This document shows, in pieces, positions 44,701-55,200 of a stretch of 64,000 nt of DNA (its first letter is position 1; each line of letters begins with the position of its first letter). The position numbers and the translations under genes were made by a program. The notes beneath the pieces are model-generated. The model was not told the DNA's origin. It ran no database searches and saw nothing but the letters and a program-made list of their open reading frames with translations. Origin of the DNA: Actinernus sp. WN-2022 (Eukaryota > Cnidaria > Anthozoa > Actiniaria > Actinernidae); NCBI GenBank assembly GCA_030867875.1, contig JAOWCC010000277.1, forward strand, positions 1 through 64,000, read 5' to 3'.

Positions 44701-46093
44701 ATGTATGGGAATTTCACTATTATCTCTGTAATGCTCTTACAAATATACCTCTAATAAAAGGTTTCAAAAACCTTTGCTTTCCTTGGTAGTCATTACCTTT
44801 CATGTTCATGGTGATTCCTGGGCCATTTAACCAATTCTGGATCCAGCCTACCCCCCACACAACAAAACTATAATTGTATTTGATTGTATTTACGAACCAA
44901 TCATAGATGCCATTCAATGACACAACTTTCTGCTGGGAAAACCTGCCTGGCAGACTTTTTTATCTGCTACAATAGTTTTGTTGTGTTTGGGGGGGGGGGG
45001 GGGGGGGGTGGGGGGGGGGGGGGGTAGCCTGGATTCCAAATTGTTGAATAGCCCTCCCCACTGAGGCTAGAATTGGCAAACATCCGTTGCTAACAGGATC
45101 AGAATGCCGAGTATCTTTCAAAATTGAGCACACAAACTTGCCGATCTGTGGTTGATCGTTTTGAGGTAATGGGTTGTTTAAGGATTGAAAATGTGGGTAA
45201 TTTATTGGAGAACTGTTATCCAGTGGTGAAATTGCTGTGATTTTGAAATTATTCGATTTATGGCAGGTTGAGTGGAGTCAGCCAAGTTCAAGGACTCCTA
45301 CCTTTAATTTCTTCTAAGAGCGAGAAAATCAAGAATTCAAAAACCACCTTAAATCAAGGTTAAATGGCCCAGGAATTGCCATGGACATGAAAGCTAATGA
45401 CTACAAGGGAAAGCGAAAGTTTTGAAACATTTTATTAGAGGTAAGAGCATTAATTAATAGTGAAATTGCCATACATATTTCTTTGTAAGGTTACCTGTGA
45501 TATAAATTTTATCGCTAGACGCTAGACCGTATAGCTCTATGCATCACCTCGCAGCACTTCACTTTCTATAGAAACTTCTAGTATCATACAATATGTAATT
45601 TGTAGACTACTATACTACATCAGTCACCCGTGCACTATCGCGGCGATGCACACATGTTGAATGAAAGTGCTAACTGCTATATAAATATTAAAAGTGCTCA
45701 CAGACAATCACGATTGTATCGGAATTACTTTTGGTTTTAATCGTACACTATGTCACAAATTGTTAAAATAAACAAAACTACATTTTAAAAGCTCTAAGAG
45801 ACTACGGTTGCCCACCATACAGATCGACTTCTAAATCATCCACTTCCATTGCTTGGCATGTTAAAAAAATGTTATATATATTAAATATATATATATGCAA
45901 TGGTGCAGTTAAACCTAGAAGAAATCGTATAAAATGGTAAGACTTTACTTAAGTAAGAAGGCCATTTTGGAGATAATTACCTAAAGTATATCGTCCTTAT
46001 CATCTGATGTGCTTCATAATAATTCCCTTCTTCAATGGACTTGTTTAACTTCTGTAAAACTCGTTGTGTCCCTCCACCACGATTGTTCGCCAT
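17735..46093 (-). CDS. GET4: GET4/TRC35, tail-anchored protein targeting factor (9 exons)
   Basis: GET4 is an alpha-solenoid cytosolic protein. With BAG6 and UBL4A it passes tail-anchored membrane proteins to the targeting ATPase GET3/TRC40. Exons on the minus strand: 46093-45981, 40776-40698, 39239-39079, 33878-33799, 32169-32031, 30053-29910, 22595-22517, 19413-19341 and 17808-17735. All introns are GT-AG, phases agree at every junction, and the sum is 942 nt (313 aa; human is 327). Family signatures seen include [16 protein letters not shown] in exon 1, [15 protein letters not shown] in exon 5, [14 protein letters not shown] in exon 6, [13 protein letters not shown] in exon 7 and [16 protein letters not shown] in exon 8. 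The C-terminal end is acidic ([11 protein letters not shown]), as in the family. The chosen ATG (46093) has A at -3 and G at +4. The frame stays open further upstream, but that extension resembles nothing in the family. Introns are packed with transposons, which explains the 28-kb span. Confidence 0.95.
17830..18403. mobile_element. Nested pair of MITEs in GET4 intron 8
   Basis: The outer element starts with agagcggttttcagttgag at 17,830 and ends with the complement of a related end (aattgaaatccgctct) at 18,402. Inside its right half, 18,073-18,384 is a second element. Its ends are cctatatcactatgacgtc and a near-complement with two mismatches in 21. Confidence 0.7.
18444..18850. mobile_element. 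MITE with 39-bp perfect terminal inverted repeats
   Basis: Positions 18444-18482 and 18812-18850 are perfect 39-nt inverted complements, including ggccgcctcctaatttgcat. The 407-bp element has no coding sequence. Perfect ends suggest recent activity relative to its neighbours. Confidence 0.82.
18985..19260. mobile_element. Foldback MITE next to GET4 exon 8
   Basis: The left arm (near 18,988-19,072) and right arm (near 19,172-19,257) are complementary through gaaacagaaaa/ttttctgtttc and agttatagaaaca/tgtttcaataact blocks. The right arm ends about 80 nt from exon 8. Confidence 0.65.
19547..20158. repeat. Tandem repeat, ~90-100 bp unit, about 7 copies
   Basis: Each unit includes gcttgtatctagttagcatg, a gataatcacaatctatc core, agaaagagggtttgtatcag and gtcaactcca. 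Copies differ by small substitutions and by a short tgaccatgg-type insertion. The array lies in GET4 intron 7. Confidence 0.9.
20566..20849 (+). repeat. Dispersed repeat, 'ttccctgac' family, copy 1
   Basis: The block begins gggttcccacacatttgcag and ends tttttccctgacccaggga. It contains repeated ttccctga/actttccctga motifs. Diverged relatives lie at 34,768-35,072 (same orientation) and 54,237-54,430 (opposite). Shared boundaries in three places show it is a mobile repeat rather than a gene. Confidence 0.7.
21139..21421 (+). mobile_element. tRNA-derived SINE, copy 1
   Basis: A tRNA-like head occupies about 21,141-21,212. It has a box A-like ttagctcagtgg and a box B-like ggttcaaaccc at 21,192-21,202. 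A body with ataactgagtagaaggtgct and ccttcacgtcttctcgga follows, then a T/A-rich tail. The head lacks a normal tRNA 3' end and is fused to the body, so it is a SINE. Two relatives lie at 54,613-54,861 and 59,170-59,429 in inverse orientation. Confidence 0.85.
21497..22360. mobile_element. TIR element, taccgtattcactcacgga ends
   Basis: The left end is taccgtattcactcacgga and the right end is the complement of taccatattcactcacgga. Both are followed by aag and a sequence like gataagYYgcacc. An interior open frame near 21,960-22,140 might be a decayed host or transposase fragment, but I recognise no domain in it. A tRNA-like box A sequence (tagcttagttgg) is present near 21,826 without a box B. 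Confidence 0.6.
22690..26560. mobile_element. Cluster of large foldback elements in GET4 intron 6
   Basis: At least two nested inverted repeats are present. The first pairs about 22,690-22,870 with 23,775-23,945; a related third copy sits at 26,440-26,560. The second is much longer: about 23,930-24,844 pairs with 25,546-26,447, giving arms of about 0.9 kb around a 700-bp centre. Matching landmarks include cctatgatYgggacagatat, gcttcctagaaac and ttcctgctccctctc in complementary order. No transposase was recognised. The arms differ by scattered substitutions and small indels, so the element is not brand new. Confidence 0.8.
25450..25526. repeat. 77-bp near-perfect palindrome
   Basis: Arms of 38 nt (25450-25487 and 25489-25526) surround a single central base, with one mismatched pair. 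The outer part contains ttttgtcgaaggcaaaaac and its complement. It lies in the centre of the larger foldback element. Confidence 0.88.
26625..26712. repeat. ACAAT-type simple repeat
   Basis: Irregular tandem pentamers of the aatac/acaat type, such as atacaatacaatacaatag. Low-complexity sequence in GET4 intron 6. Confidence 0.75.
26921..27182. mobile_element. Foldback MITE (~260 bp)
   Basis: The left arm (about 26,925-27,029) and right arm (about 27,076-27,180) are imperfect complements. They share gcattcaagaat, atgactaca, attagtctcatt and aaatattcaYaaataccagc. A half-copy is present near 14,255-14,325. Confidence 0.72.
27390..28786. mobile_element. Mutator-like long-TIR element carrying a helicase fragment
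   Basis: The ends are agcctgttcacaggc and its complement. The inverted match continues about 165 bp inward, including the block gcctgtggacattctattc and its complement near 28,660. Flanks show a target duplication: agacgtcatct at 27379-27389 and agatgtcatct at 28787-28797, 10 of 11 identical. The exact length is ambiguous because the termini share bases with the target. Long TIRs plus a duplication near 9-11 bp fit Mutator-like elements; the class call is inference. A second internal terminus-like sequence lies near 28,513-28,539. Confidence 0.7.
27989..28275 (+). pseudogene. RecQ-like DNA helicase fragment captured in a transposon
   Basis: The plus strand encodes two pieces in matching phase. 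Piece 1 (27989-28058) reads [19 protein letters not shown], a RecQ motif I (Walker A) with an extra Arg between Gly and Lys. It is followed by GT and ends in phase 1. Piece 2 begins after an AG at 28095 (28096-28211) and restores [20 protein letters not shown], the RecQ motif Ia region. A GTAAGG-type donor follows, but reading through gives [11 protein letters not shown], a motif II (DExH) form near 28,230-28,270. The rest of the helicase is missing and the frame upstream of motif I has a stop. An intron between motifs I and Ia implies copying at DNA level. It is a gene fragment, not an active helicase. Confidence 0.75.
29111..29666 (-). mobile_element. Poly(A) retroelement 3' fragment
   Basis: On the minus strand the block ends in an A-run (the plus strand shows a T-run at about 29,107-29,119). 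The acattt at its edges is duplicated, and removing the block restores the sequence seen in the intact MITE near 62,231-62,250. This is the structure of a target-primed non-LTR insertion. Its minus-strand frames show no domain I can name, so it could be a LINE 3' end or a processed transcript. Confidence 0.55.
30071..30146. mobile_element. Half copy of the 'attgaagggctgtgtgc' MITE
   Basis: Starts with attgaagggctgtgtgcaaa and continues into an interior shared with the complete copies at 37,838-37,983 and 42,245-42,385. It lies only about 20 nt upstream of the GET4 exon 6 acceptor. Confidence 0.65.
30147..32030. other. GET4 intron 5, no further gene seen
   Basis: AT-rich intronic sequence. 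A tgggctccctgtg motif near 31,112 matches ends of elements at 23,846 and 26,549, so a decayed repeat may be present. Repeated atttcattg is seen near 31,468-31,490. No coding evidence on either strand. Confidence 0.5.
32450..33193. mobile_element. TIR element with ~170-bp ends (GET4 intron 4)
   Basis: The left end (tagcctggcccattgcatcc) is complementary to the right end (gatgcaacacaggcta). The match continues through gtctgcataacagc, agcttgttccgaccccca and cattcttacacgtcttct blocks. The element is 744 bp and no transposase was recognised. Confidence 0.78.
33388..33549. mobile_element. Small MITE (~160 bp)
   Basis: gatctgtctcc/ggacagatac ends with internal complementary blocks tagatgcacagatgat/atgtcatctgtacatct and tcatgaagagaac/gttctcttcatg. 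Confidence 0.72.
33598..33715. mobile_element. Fragment of the ttcatgaagc repeat
   Basis: Shares attcatgaagcaaaaacaaa and cactgagcgataagtg with 15,029-15,330, and ends at the hairpin part (aaatcccataaagcatg). Truncated copy. Confidence 0.6.
33879..34767. other. GET4 intron 3 segment without gene
   Basis: AT-rich intron. Only short repeats are visible, such as paired gatgtcaca sequences near 34,496 and 34,590. Confidence 0.45.
34768..35072 (+). repeat. Dispersed repeat, 'ttccctgac' family, copy 2
   Basis: Begins gttcccacacatttgcag like copy 1 at 20,566. Contains tttcactgaccaagaag, gaaatttgggattt and attccctgaccttgaaa in the same order as that copy. Confidence 0.7.
35926..36323. mobile_element. 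Foldback MITE (~400 bp) in GET4 intron 3
   Basis: Left block about 35,926-36,032 pairs with about 36,209-36,322. Shared complementary pieces are attgggtaaaaact, gaaactttgcayat, acatcattgt and catggaaacact. Confidence 0.75.
36731..36829. mobile_element. Very small foldback element
   Basis: aaccctctctccccccttcaatgttggt pairs with an accaacattgaaaggggaag-type right half. About 100 bp, no coding sequence. Confidence 0.6.
37040..37475. repeat. Three spaced copies of tgatgtcagaatgacgtca
   Basis: Copies near 37,045, 37,280 and 37,454 each carry gtcagaatgacgtcat-type sequence (the middle one gaggtcat). They are about 175-235 bp apart with similar flanks (ataacYtcctc). This may be an old tandem duplication. 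The motif contains CRE-like tgacgtca. Confidence 0.6.
37838..37983. mobile_element. Complete MITE, attgaagggctgtgtgc family
   Basis: A near-palindrome of about 145 bp. aattgaagggctgtgtgc at the left is mirrored by gcacacagcccttcaat-type sequence at the right (here with tgtaca). Inner blocks are gatcacattctaaattctcc and ggagaatttagaacgtgatc. Confidence 0.82.
38960..39005. mobile_element. End fragment of the same MITE family
   Basis: Contains cctttttcacacagcacttcaat, a diverged end of the attgaagggctgtgtgc element, about 70 nt from the exon 3 donor of GET4. A similar left-end fragment lies near 35,492. Confidence 0.45.
40421..40626. mobile_element. MITE, agagcagatttcgtatgag family, simple copy
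   Basis: 206 bp with ends agagcagatttcgtatgag and the complement of agagcagatttcatatgat. The interior has gtaccgta/tacggtaacc motifs. It is the unexpanded relative of 59,451-59,762. Confidence 0.8.
40823..40905. mobile_element. Short inverted repeat beside GET4 exon 2
   Basis: attgtacttcactgttaca at the left and its perfect complement at the right, 19 nt each, around about 45 nt. It begins about 47 nt upstream of the exon 2 acceptor. Confidence 0.65.
41026..41434. mobile_element. Foldback MITE (~400 bp) in GET4 intron 1
   Basis: ggccac...aaaattgaaaaaaggac at the left pairs with a gtcctttttt-type right end (tttttcaattt...gtggcc). The centre has a tighter hairpin built on aaaaataagagacattt and its complement. 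Confidence 0.75.
42245..42385. mobile_element. Second complete attgaagggctgtgtgc MITE
   Basis: Ends gggttgtgtgcaaaaaggg and ccctttttgcacacagccc, with inner arms gatcaagttctaaattctcc and gagaatttagaatgtgatc. Same family and length as 37,838-37,983. Confidence 0.8.
42675..43132. mobile_element. TIR element, tgctcgacctta ends
   Basis: tgctcgacctta at the left and taaggtcgagca at the right. Internal similarity around ggactagta repeats is more diverged. 458 bp, noncoding. Confidence 0.65.
43133..44647. other. GET4 intron 1 segment, no gene seen
   Basis: AT-rich. A tRNA box A-like tggctaagcggt near 44,021 has no matching box B downstream. No coding evidence. Confidence 0.45.
44648..45512. mobile_element. 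Foldback element with a long G-run at its centre
   Basis: The left arm (about 44,648-44,835) and right arm (about 45,350-45,512) are complementary through atcacaggtaac, gggccatttaacc and tagtcatta blocks. Between them lies a run of 20 G, a T, and 15 G at 44,989-45,024, with gtagcctgga and its complement around it. Confidence 0.72.
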
Positions 46094-46268
46094 GTTTGTC
46101 CTTTGCCAATGAACCGCGGACATCCTCCGGAAATAGTCGAACACCATTCGGATGCACCGAACAATGTCCGAACAATTAACGATAGCTTTTGGACCCAGGC
46201 TATTCCCCGTCAAGCATGGAACGCCTGACAGAAACTTACATTGTCCTTCGCCTTCGCCAGGTTTTGCG
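46094..46268. promoter_or_regulatory. Head-to-head GET4/DPH7 promoter region
   Basis: Only 175 bp separate the two start codons, so at least the core promoters must lie here or inside first exons. A CCAAT box is at 46106-46110 and an ETS-type ccggaa at 46127-46132. No TATA box is obvious. The GET4 start region reads aacatggcg and DPH7 exon 1 contains aaaatggcggcc near 46,427; both resemble YY1 sites. Motif calls are by eye. Confidence 0.55.
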
Positions 46269-49200
46269 ATGTCTTACGAAACTCTGGGCACTAAAGACAC
46301 TGGTTATTACGCAGATACAGTAGAGTGGTGTCCTATAAAGGGTTTTAGAAGTGTTCTGGTGTGTGGAACATATCAGCTTATAGAAGCTCATGAAGGAAAT
46401 GAAAGTTGTTGTTCTTCTGAAAGTCAAAATGGCGGCCTTTCAGATTCCCAGTCTTCCCGAAGAGTTGGAAATATTCAGCTTTACCAACTTGACAATCAAT
46501 CGAGAAGGCAAGTAGCAATTAAAACAATTAATGAGTATAAATTATCACTATTTATTTTAACTATAAAGTTCTGTATATACCATGTTTGCATGTTAGCTGG
46601 TATTAACACAGGCAGCCCAGGCTCAAAGTTTGAAATTATTTGACAGTTTAAGTACGATGGTTCAAACATCCAGAATATCTGGTATTTTATCGTACTAAAT
46701 GGCAAATGAATAACGCAATAGAAAGGCAGAGTAAATCCAGTTTTTCTAAAAACTCAGCCCTCATATTTAAGACAAAACAACATACATGTAATATTCATCA
46801 AAGCAAGTTTATTGTGTTATTCATTTGCCATTTAGTACGATAAAATACCAGATATTCTGGATGTTTGAACCTTTGTACTTCAACTGTCAGATAATTTAAA
46901 ACGTTGAGCTTGGGCTGCCTGTGGTATTTAAACACCTACTATCGGACAGAACAAATATTTATTTGTTTGCATGCATGCGTGCCTGAGAATCTCCGTAGAG
47001 GAGGCACACAAAAACTATGCCAAGCCTGTCTGAGACTCTTCACTTTATATCAATACTGACCCTTAATCATCTAGTTTCTTGACTCTCAAAATTCAGTGAA
47101 ATAGAAGACTTTCTGTTTCCCTGTTGCAGAAATGACACTCCTTCCTTGTGCTGTACTTCATTGCAGCAACCATATGATTCCCCAAAAAATATATATAAAA
47201 TCAAATCAAACAGGAATGCAGCAAAACTCCACCAGAAAACTTTAAATTTATCTCGTGAATGTACTTTATCGCATTCTGTGGCAATTTTCCACTGCCAAGA
47301 GAGTAAATTCTCAATGTAAAAATGTAACTCAGCACACATACTATCGGATACCATGCGGATGAAACATGAAGAACTGGCATGCGAGCATACATGTACAGTA
47401 TGCCACATGGTGGGAATTCCATTTGGTAGGAATTCCTTTTTTCCCAGAGTAAACAAACAAATTTATAGTGAAAAAGGCAAAGGAAAGATAAGTTATCGCA
47501 AAGAAACAGTTTATTATAAGAATGTGAAAACACACTGTCAGTGAAGAAGCTATAAAACAACTACCGGTAATAATGGTAAATGCAACGAGGCAACTACAAT
47601 AATTATATTTAATTTAATGCTTATTCCCACCATGCACACTTGCCAAAATGGAGTGTGTTTTTACCTAAACAAAAAATTATCACTGAATAACTCTATTCTT
47701 AGTCCAAACATGTTTTAAAGGTTTTCACATGGTTACAAAGTGCAGATCAAAACATTGTGTGTCCAATGATCTGTATTGCCTGTCTGATAGTTAATGTTGA
47801 TGTGTCCGATAGTAGGATATTTTTAGTCGATTTTCAGGGAGAATGTTGAAATTCAAGAGGAATTTGGTTATGCAAACATAGTCACACTGAACAATTGAAA
47901 ATCACGAAGGATTGGCAATAGCCCTCTTCATTATATACATTGTATGACTGGAAGCTGCAATGAAAGTAAACTGTCCAATGGTTAGGTGTTAATACCTTAA
48001 TTATAATGACCTCTGCACGTTTAGGGCATTGTTTTGAGTTTTTATGGAAGGCTTTGTAATGCCAGTTAAGGCTTGAAAATTATTACCATGTATGATGTCG
48101 GGTGACAACTCTAAGAAAGCCTGTTTGAGCTGTGAAAATCATGTTTCTCAAAAGTCGCTAATACCAGCATAATATTATTAATTTTCCCTTTGTCCCGATT
48201 GTTTTTACACATACACCATGTAGGCGAAAAAAACCTTCCAAAAATTGTGTGCAATTTCCTGCATTCTTTCTTAAGTAGAGTCTCCCAGTAATAGGGTTGA
48301 CCCTATTCCTGACATTTTTGTTAGGTACCCTGCAAAAGTTTGCTGTTCTATCTACCAAAACAGGCCTCCTTTATAGAGTAATGTCACCCCATCATGTGTA
48401 TGTTTAATTTATGCAACAAAGTCGCTCACTTTCTCAAGTTACCTCTTCAGGGATTTGAAAAGATTATTGATTTCAGATGAGGGTGCTGGAATTCTGGATA
48501 CAAAATGGCAAGTAGATCCATAACATTTTGATTCTTGTATAATTTGCATAAAGTCTTCTTTTCCTTAATATTTATATTTTTATGTCACAGGTATCCAAAT
48601 GCAGTAAGTGGACAAGCAATCCTTGGTGCTGTTAGTGCTGAGTCAGAACTGAAAATATTTACTTTATCTGTTGCCAAGGTATTTAAAGGAGAACTGAAGC
48701 CTAAAATCAACTTTAGCTCAATAAGTATCAGTCTAAACACGAAGACTCGTACCAAAATTTATTTTACCATATTTTGCGTCAAAGGAAAGAAAATCTGCAA
48801 ATCTTCCTCCCAACCGCCACTAAGTACAGACAGCTCAATTCCTGTAATCTGTGATGTACAATATGGGAAATAAATTACTTTTGTTGTGTTGTTCTCGGCT
48901 TTAAATAGATGGCCTAACAACTCATAAGTGCATGTCACTATTGTGCTTTCTTTGTGCTTAAGGTGTGGTTGTTTTTCCTAGGTATGCATGACATATGATA
49001 CAGGGAAAAAAGCACTGAATTGAGCTGCCGCACTAAAACTAGCTTTATCAGTGGAGAATTGGCTATTTTTCGACATTCAGCATGTATTTCCTCTTTTTAG
49101 AAATAAAAAGCAAAATAAAATAAAATAGCAGAACTTATTTCTCTTGAATACAAGTTTGTATATATATATAGTTGTCGGATTGATTTAGGGTTCAGTTCAC

Positions 49201-52200
49201 TTTAATTAAAGCTCTGTCAGTACCTAGCTCCGATCAGAGCCTTCTTCCTTCCCCCTAAAAGAGAAGAGGAAAGAAGGCTCTGCCAAAATCCTGTCAAGTT
49301 TATAATTACCCATTTCACAAAATCAATATATTATTACTGTACTGTATGTTGTTTCATCATACAATACAGCCATTCAGTAATGCATTAGGCAACAGGTATT
49401 TGCGTGCAGCTTCCACTTGAAATTGCTGAACAAGCACAATAACTTCAGGCCTGCAAGAAGTTCTTTCCGCAAGAAGATCAACCCACAAGAAGGCCACAAG
49501 AAGGTAAAAGAACACCCGCAATAATGCTGCCACAAGAACACCCGCAATAATGCTGCCACAAGAACACTCAAGTTGCAAGACGAGGTGTATGAAAACATGT
49601 TTGTATTTATGTGAGGTCGCTAATAAGAAACAGAATGTTTGAGAACCATGAAAGGTTTCTTTAATATCTTAAACTGAAGTAGAAATTTGCTGGATACCTG
49701 CAGACTTCGTTGTTTTATTAACTCATCACAAAGTGATGGTTACAGAAGTAAAAAAGCTGAAATCAAAATTCCAGATCTCACGGTAAATTATTAAACAGAT
49801 AACAAATTAAAATATCCAAAACTAATTCATCAGTGTTTTGATTTGAGAGAATGGACTCAAACCATGCAGTTTTCACATCAGGTGGAAGCTGTTCAGATCC
49901 GTAAATAAAATTAAAACTTTCAAAACATTTGATTCGGTAGGAAGAGATATCAAAGCAAAACAAACTCTGTGGAGCTCATATGATTTACTCAAATCACATC
50001 GTGGAAAATGTCACACTTCTGTGTCGTGGAATTCGAGACTCAGACTTCCTCGCCTTTCAAAATGGATCCACATTAAATAAAAAGAACTCCAGAATATTTA
50101 TTTCTTGGATGTATCATTTTCCAGTAAAGTTGCACATTCTTGCGGCATAAGAAGTTACTTGCACCACTTCTTGCACATGCATTATTAAATGGCTGTACTG
50201 TACTAATGTATATATATATACATGACTTGTATGATACATTGTAGCCTTTATAAATTTCCTGGAACAAATTAAATTATTAAATAAAAAATAAATACATTTT
50301 ACTTTTAATTAATATCAGAAAAGCAATGTGGAGTTGATAGAAAACAATACTACATACATTGGGAGGAATAAGATATGCCTCTCCCTTGATTGGTCATCCT
50401 CAAATGAACAAAGGTAAATACATAGTTACATGTACATTGTTAATTGTAGGTAAATTTAAGTTTCAGGTTAAATCATATAATTATTATCAAATATGAATGT
50501 GCTTAGAAGGTAATAATTATTATCAATGTGCTTAGAAGGTAATTATATAATCATATAATTATTTTCAATGTGCTTAAAAGGTAAATATTATAATCATATA
50601 CAATGTAGAGTGGTTTTCAGCTGAGTGTAGTAAAACCAAATGCAAATTACCCACAGTCAGCCAATCATAGGAGCGAGTAATCATACATGCATCTTCAATC
50701 TTCTGTGTACATGTCACATTCCACAACAGAACATTGTCAAATGATGTACAATTTATTCAGTCACATCCAGGACACTGTTTGATGACCTTCTGCTGTGGAA
50801 TGTTACATATTTGCACAGAAGATTGAAGAGTATGAGCTGCCTGTACATGTTTGCATGGTCCTTGAATAATTATATGATTACCTTATTAGCACACTGATAA
50901 TAATTATATGATTATCATCTTCTAAGCACATTGATAATAATTAGAGCGGATTTCAATTGAGTGTTGGAAGTGTTTTGGTTTTGCGTTTACTAAGCTCTCC
51001 TATTGGCTGAGAAAGTAAACCAGCCAATCAGATTCCAAAATAAAACCAAATGGAAATTGGTTTTGCTTTGGTTTGTCATTGAGCTGACTTCCAGTCGAAC
51101 ATCTGGGCCATCATCTCCCTAATATGAAGTGGCACATAACCTGCATGATTGTATGCTTGTTGTAGCTGACCAATCACACTGTTTCTTCAGTGGGCCAAAG
51201 TGTGTGGTGAGTGATTCTCAAGGTCAGCTGACTATCTTGCAGTGCAGCGAAGCATCATGGGAAGCTCGTCAAATCATGCAGTGGACTGGACACAAATATG
51301 AGGCATGGATTACTGCATTTGACAGATGGACACCCCATGTTGTTTACTCGGGTAAGTTTATGTGGTATGAAGTGACGTCAGTCTGTCAATTTAAATTAAT
51401 TAAACGAAATAGTATAAATTAAGTCATTACAGTACATGCGCATGATGATCAGTTTGCACAAGGAAGGAAATCTTTCTTTCTGATGGTGGGAGGGGGAGGA
51501 CTGGGAGGGGGGGGGGAACTTGTATAATAAATGGGTAAGTACAGTATGTGTGGCCCTAGGGTCCAAAACTGGACCCAGTTTTCAGAGAACAAATAGCTCC
51601 AAATTTCCAAGTAATTATAATTGTGAAAATGAACCAATATTTTCTCCATTTCATTAGTCTGAATTGTCGATAACACAAAATTCAACATATTTTTGGGGAA
51701 AACCTGGACCCAGAAATCAGAATTAGGTTCAAAACCTGACTGGCCAGTACTTCTGTACATGTATATTACATCATAAACAAAGATTGCATGCCCCCAAGCT
51801 TGGAACCAAGCTACATGAATTTGTATTACATGTAGATTTAACACTGTGTTAGCCTGTGTTAATTGTCACAAGTTAATGACACAGAACAATAAATACAAGT
51901 GATTTGTCAAAATGTTTTATTGAATTGACCCTAGATTTCAGAGCACTGTGGCCAAACAATATTCTTTCAAGTTTATAGTGGTCTGAGTCCGGTGATAATT
52001 ATGTCACTTGTTTGTCAATCATTGTTTTCTCTTTCAGTCATTCAGTAGATTCAATCCTATTCTTGTTTGTCATAGGTGCTGATGACTGCCTTCTAAAAGG
52101 CTGGGACACAAGAACAGATTGCAGACAATCAATATTTACAAGCAGAAAGTATGACAGAATATTCCTTACTTTTCTTACCTCCCTGCTTCAACCTCCAGTT

Positions 52201-55200
52201 TCCCTGAACATACCACTGATGGCATGGCTTCTTTGTTTGCAGACATGAGATGGGTGTTAGCAGCATACAATGTAACCCTGTTCATGAGTACATCATGGCA
52301 ACTGGAAGGTTGGTACACTAGCTACTGCTGACAACTTCAATGTGTTAGATCTTCCACTACACAGTTTCAGTGCACTGTTACATCTCCAGGGGCCGGGCGC
52401 TTTGTCATTGTAAGCATATTAATAATTCAATTTGTTAAATTTTCATACAAGCCTTCTAAAACTAGTAACCCCCAAATTTAAAAAAAACCTAACCATTTTA
52501 AATCCCAAATCATTCATAGAACGAGTCCAAATACACCTGAACTTAATGGAGCATTTAGCGAAGTTTTCAAGTGTACTTTTGCTTTAACAATTTCAGAACA
52601 TGCTTAAACTGAGAAAGTGCTGGGGCAGGGTGGGAGTACTCCCATATATTAAAGCTACACTGTATAATATACGGGTATGATTTTCAAGCTGTTTTAATCT
52701 TAAATAGGGTATAATTTTGACAGGGAAATATGAGACAGCACATGTTCATTTCCCAATGTAACCAATCAATAAAAATCGATATCGATGGATAAATCGATAC
52801 AAATCGATAAATTTGATTTGATTGCTATCGATCAATCGGTAGAAATCGATGTCACCCTATGCTTTTTGTTTTTATCTGAACGTTTTTTTTTACGCATTTT
52901 CCGCGCGTATAGTAAAGCTCGACAGTCGCGTATTTCTCTACACACGTAAACGTGCTTTAAAAATCCGTACACAAAACCATTTGACGTACGTTTCAAGACC
53001 ATGGTTGTCGCTCGACAGTTCGACAGGTGTCTGCGTTTACGTAAGGTAGAAGCATATTAATCACAATTTAGCACAAGCAACATACGCACTCAGTAATGCA
53101 TTGCGCGTCTGTCGTTAGTGAAAACCTAGTCCTGACCTGGCCTCTGTTTCGACCGCTCCATACGGAAAACCAGGCGTAAGAAATTGCAGAGTTCTTTCAT
53201 AAGGTAGATTTCCACTGTTCGCATAAATTTTACTTGCGAAAAAAAAACGTACGTACACAATTTTCACTACCGACCTTGGTCTGAGGCAACTCGGACAGTG
53301 TATAATAACGCTAACAATTCCAAACCACTCCCGCCCCACCGGACATTGGTGGGGCATTTTGACATTTTTGAATCACCGTTGCAATTGCCCCACCGTGGGG
53401 TCAGCCAAGCTATGCAAATGCTCCACCGTGGGGTCAGCTGAAGAAGCTATGCAAATGCTCCACCGCGGGGCTTTGGAACGAGTGCAAATCTCTTATCAAC
53501 ATTCGCCATTTTGACTGTCTTTGACCTCAACTTTTCTTTGCTGGCAAATGTCCCACGTATGCCCGGGAGGTGAGTCGCCCAAGGTCAAGGTCGATTGCGA
53601 TTCATCGTAGTCGATCACCATCGTCCTCGGGCGCGGTGGATGGTGCATATGCAACCACATAATGGACTATCGGCCCCTCGACCAAGATCGATCGGTGCTC
53701 AGCCGATGGAATGGCCCACCCTCACAAGCCACAGTGAAAAATGACATTGGATTAAAGGGACTATGTCAGCTATTTTAGCATCACTTTGAAACGCTAAAAA
53801 TTACATTCAGACTATTAAAAAGAAACCAATAAATAATGCTGTAGATTTACTAAAAGCGTTTTCCTTGGTAAAGTTAAGCTACAGAGAAGCTAATCGGACA
53901 ACGGCTCGCGAGGATGGAAATGGATTACGATTATTAAAATCTTGAAAAAGTTAAAGGCTAAGTTTTAAACTATATATTACCTCTGATATTTATAGCTAAT
54001 GTTTCTACTCTAGCTTGCTGTCTCTTCGAAAATTAACATCGTTTCGTATCACTTAGTGTATAGTGAGTATTTTTCTTATTGATAATAATAAAAATTACAT
54101 TATTATTTGACAGAAAATCAGAAAAATCCTGGTGACATAGTCGCTAGCCCGTTCTCAGAGCTTCAATGAAGGGCTAAATCATCCGTGGGCGAAATGTGTA
54201 CTACTGCTACGCGATCTCAATTGGTTCAATCATATGCAGGGTTCGCACTTAGGGAAAATATAAACAAATGAGGTCAGTGAATTTAGGATTTTGTCAGGTA
54301 AATCCAAAATTTCAACATAAAGTCAGGGAATTTCTATTTTCAGGATTCTTTGGGCTGTTTTGTTGAATGTTTCTGTCTTAAATTAAAGATTGAATATTTG
54401 GAAAACTATGCTTCTTGACCAGTGACAGGTCAAATTTTTTTTCCCGTATGCTATAATCAATTCTTAGTTGATAATACCAGTGATTATCTTTCCCACCAAG
54501 GCAGATCACACTATATTTTTACAGGAACTAATTCAGTTTCAAACAGACATGCATACAGAACTATGGTATCTGTAAGTGCAATACAATATACCAAATCAAT
54601 TGATGGAATGTTAAAGTAAAGTAAAGCAGGCAACTTTATTTAACGTCGATAACTCGTGACAGTTTGGTGTAACTGATAAACTCGAGGCTGACGTGGAGCC
54701 TACGATTTTACGTCTTTATCCGAGAAGACGAGGTCTAACCGTTTACTCTAGCACCTTCTACTCAGTTATTTTAAGATCTTGAGATTTGGTCCGGCCGGGG
54801 TTTGAACCCGCGACCTCCCGCACGACAGACCGGAGCTAAACCACTGAGCTAACCGGGAGGCTGTTTTACTTTCAGCTATGACGAGAATATTCTAGTATGG
54901 GACACGAGGAACATGAAGGTTCCACTGTGTTCAGCGTGTCCAGGTGGAGGTGTTTGGCGAATCAAGTGGCATCCATACACTGGTGAACATATGCTTACAG
55001 CATCCATGTACGAGGGCTACCACATCCTGAAGTACTCATACGAGAAAGGTTGGTTTTTGTTGTATAACTTGCTCACTTAGGGCGCGTTTTGGGGATCTGT
55101 TCAGAGTATACCAAAAACCATTGTCAGTACATGTCCTAAAAGTAGCAACTGCATTATACATTTCAGAGGACATATCTGCAGGATTTCAGAATAAGTGGAG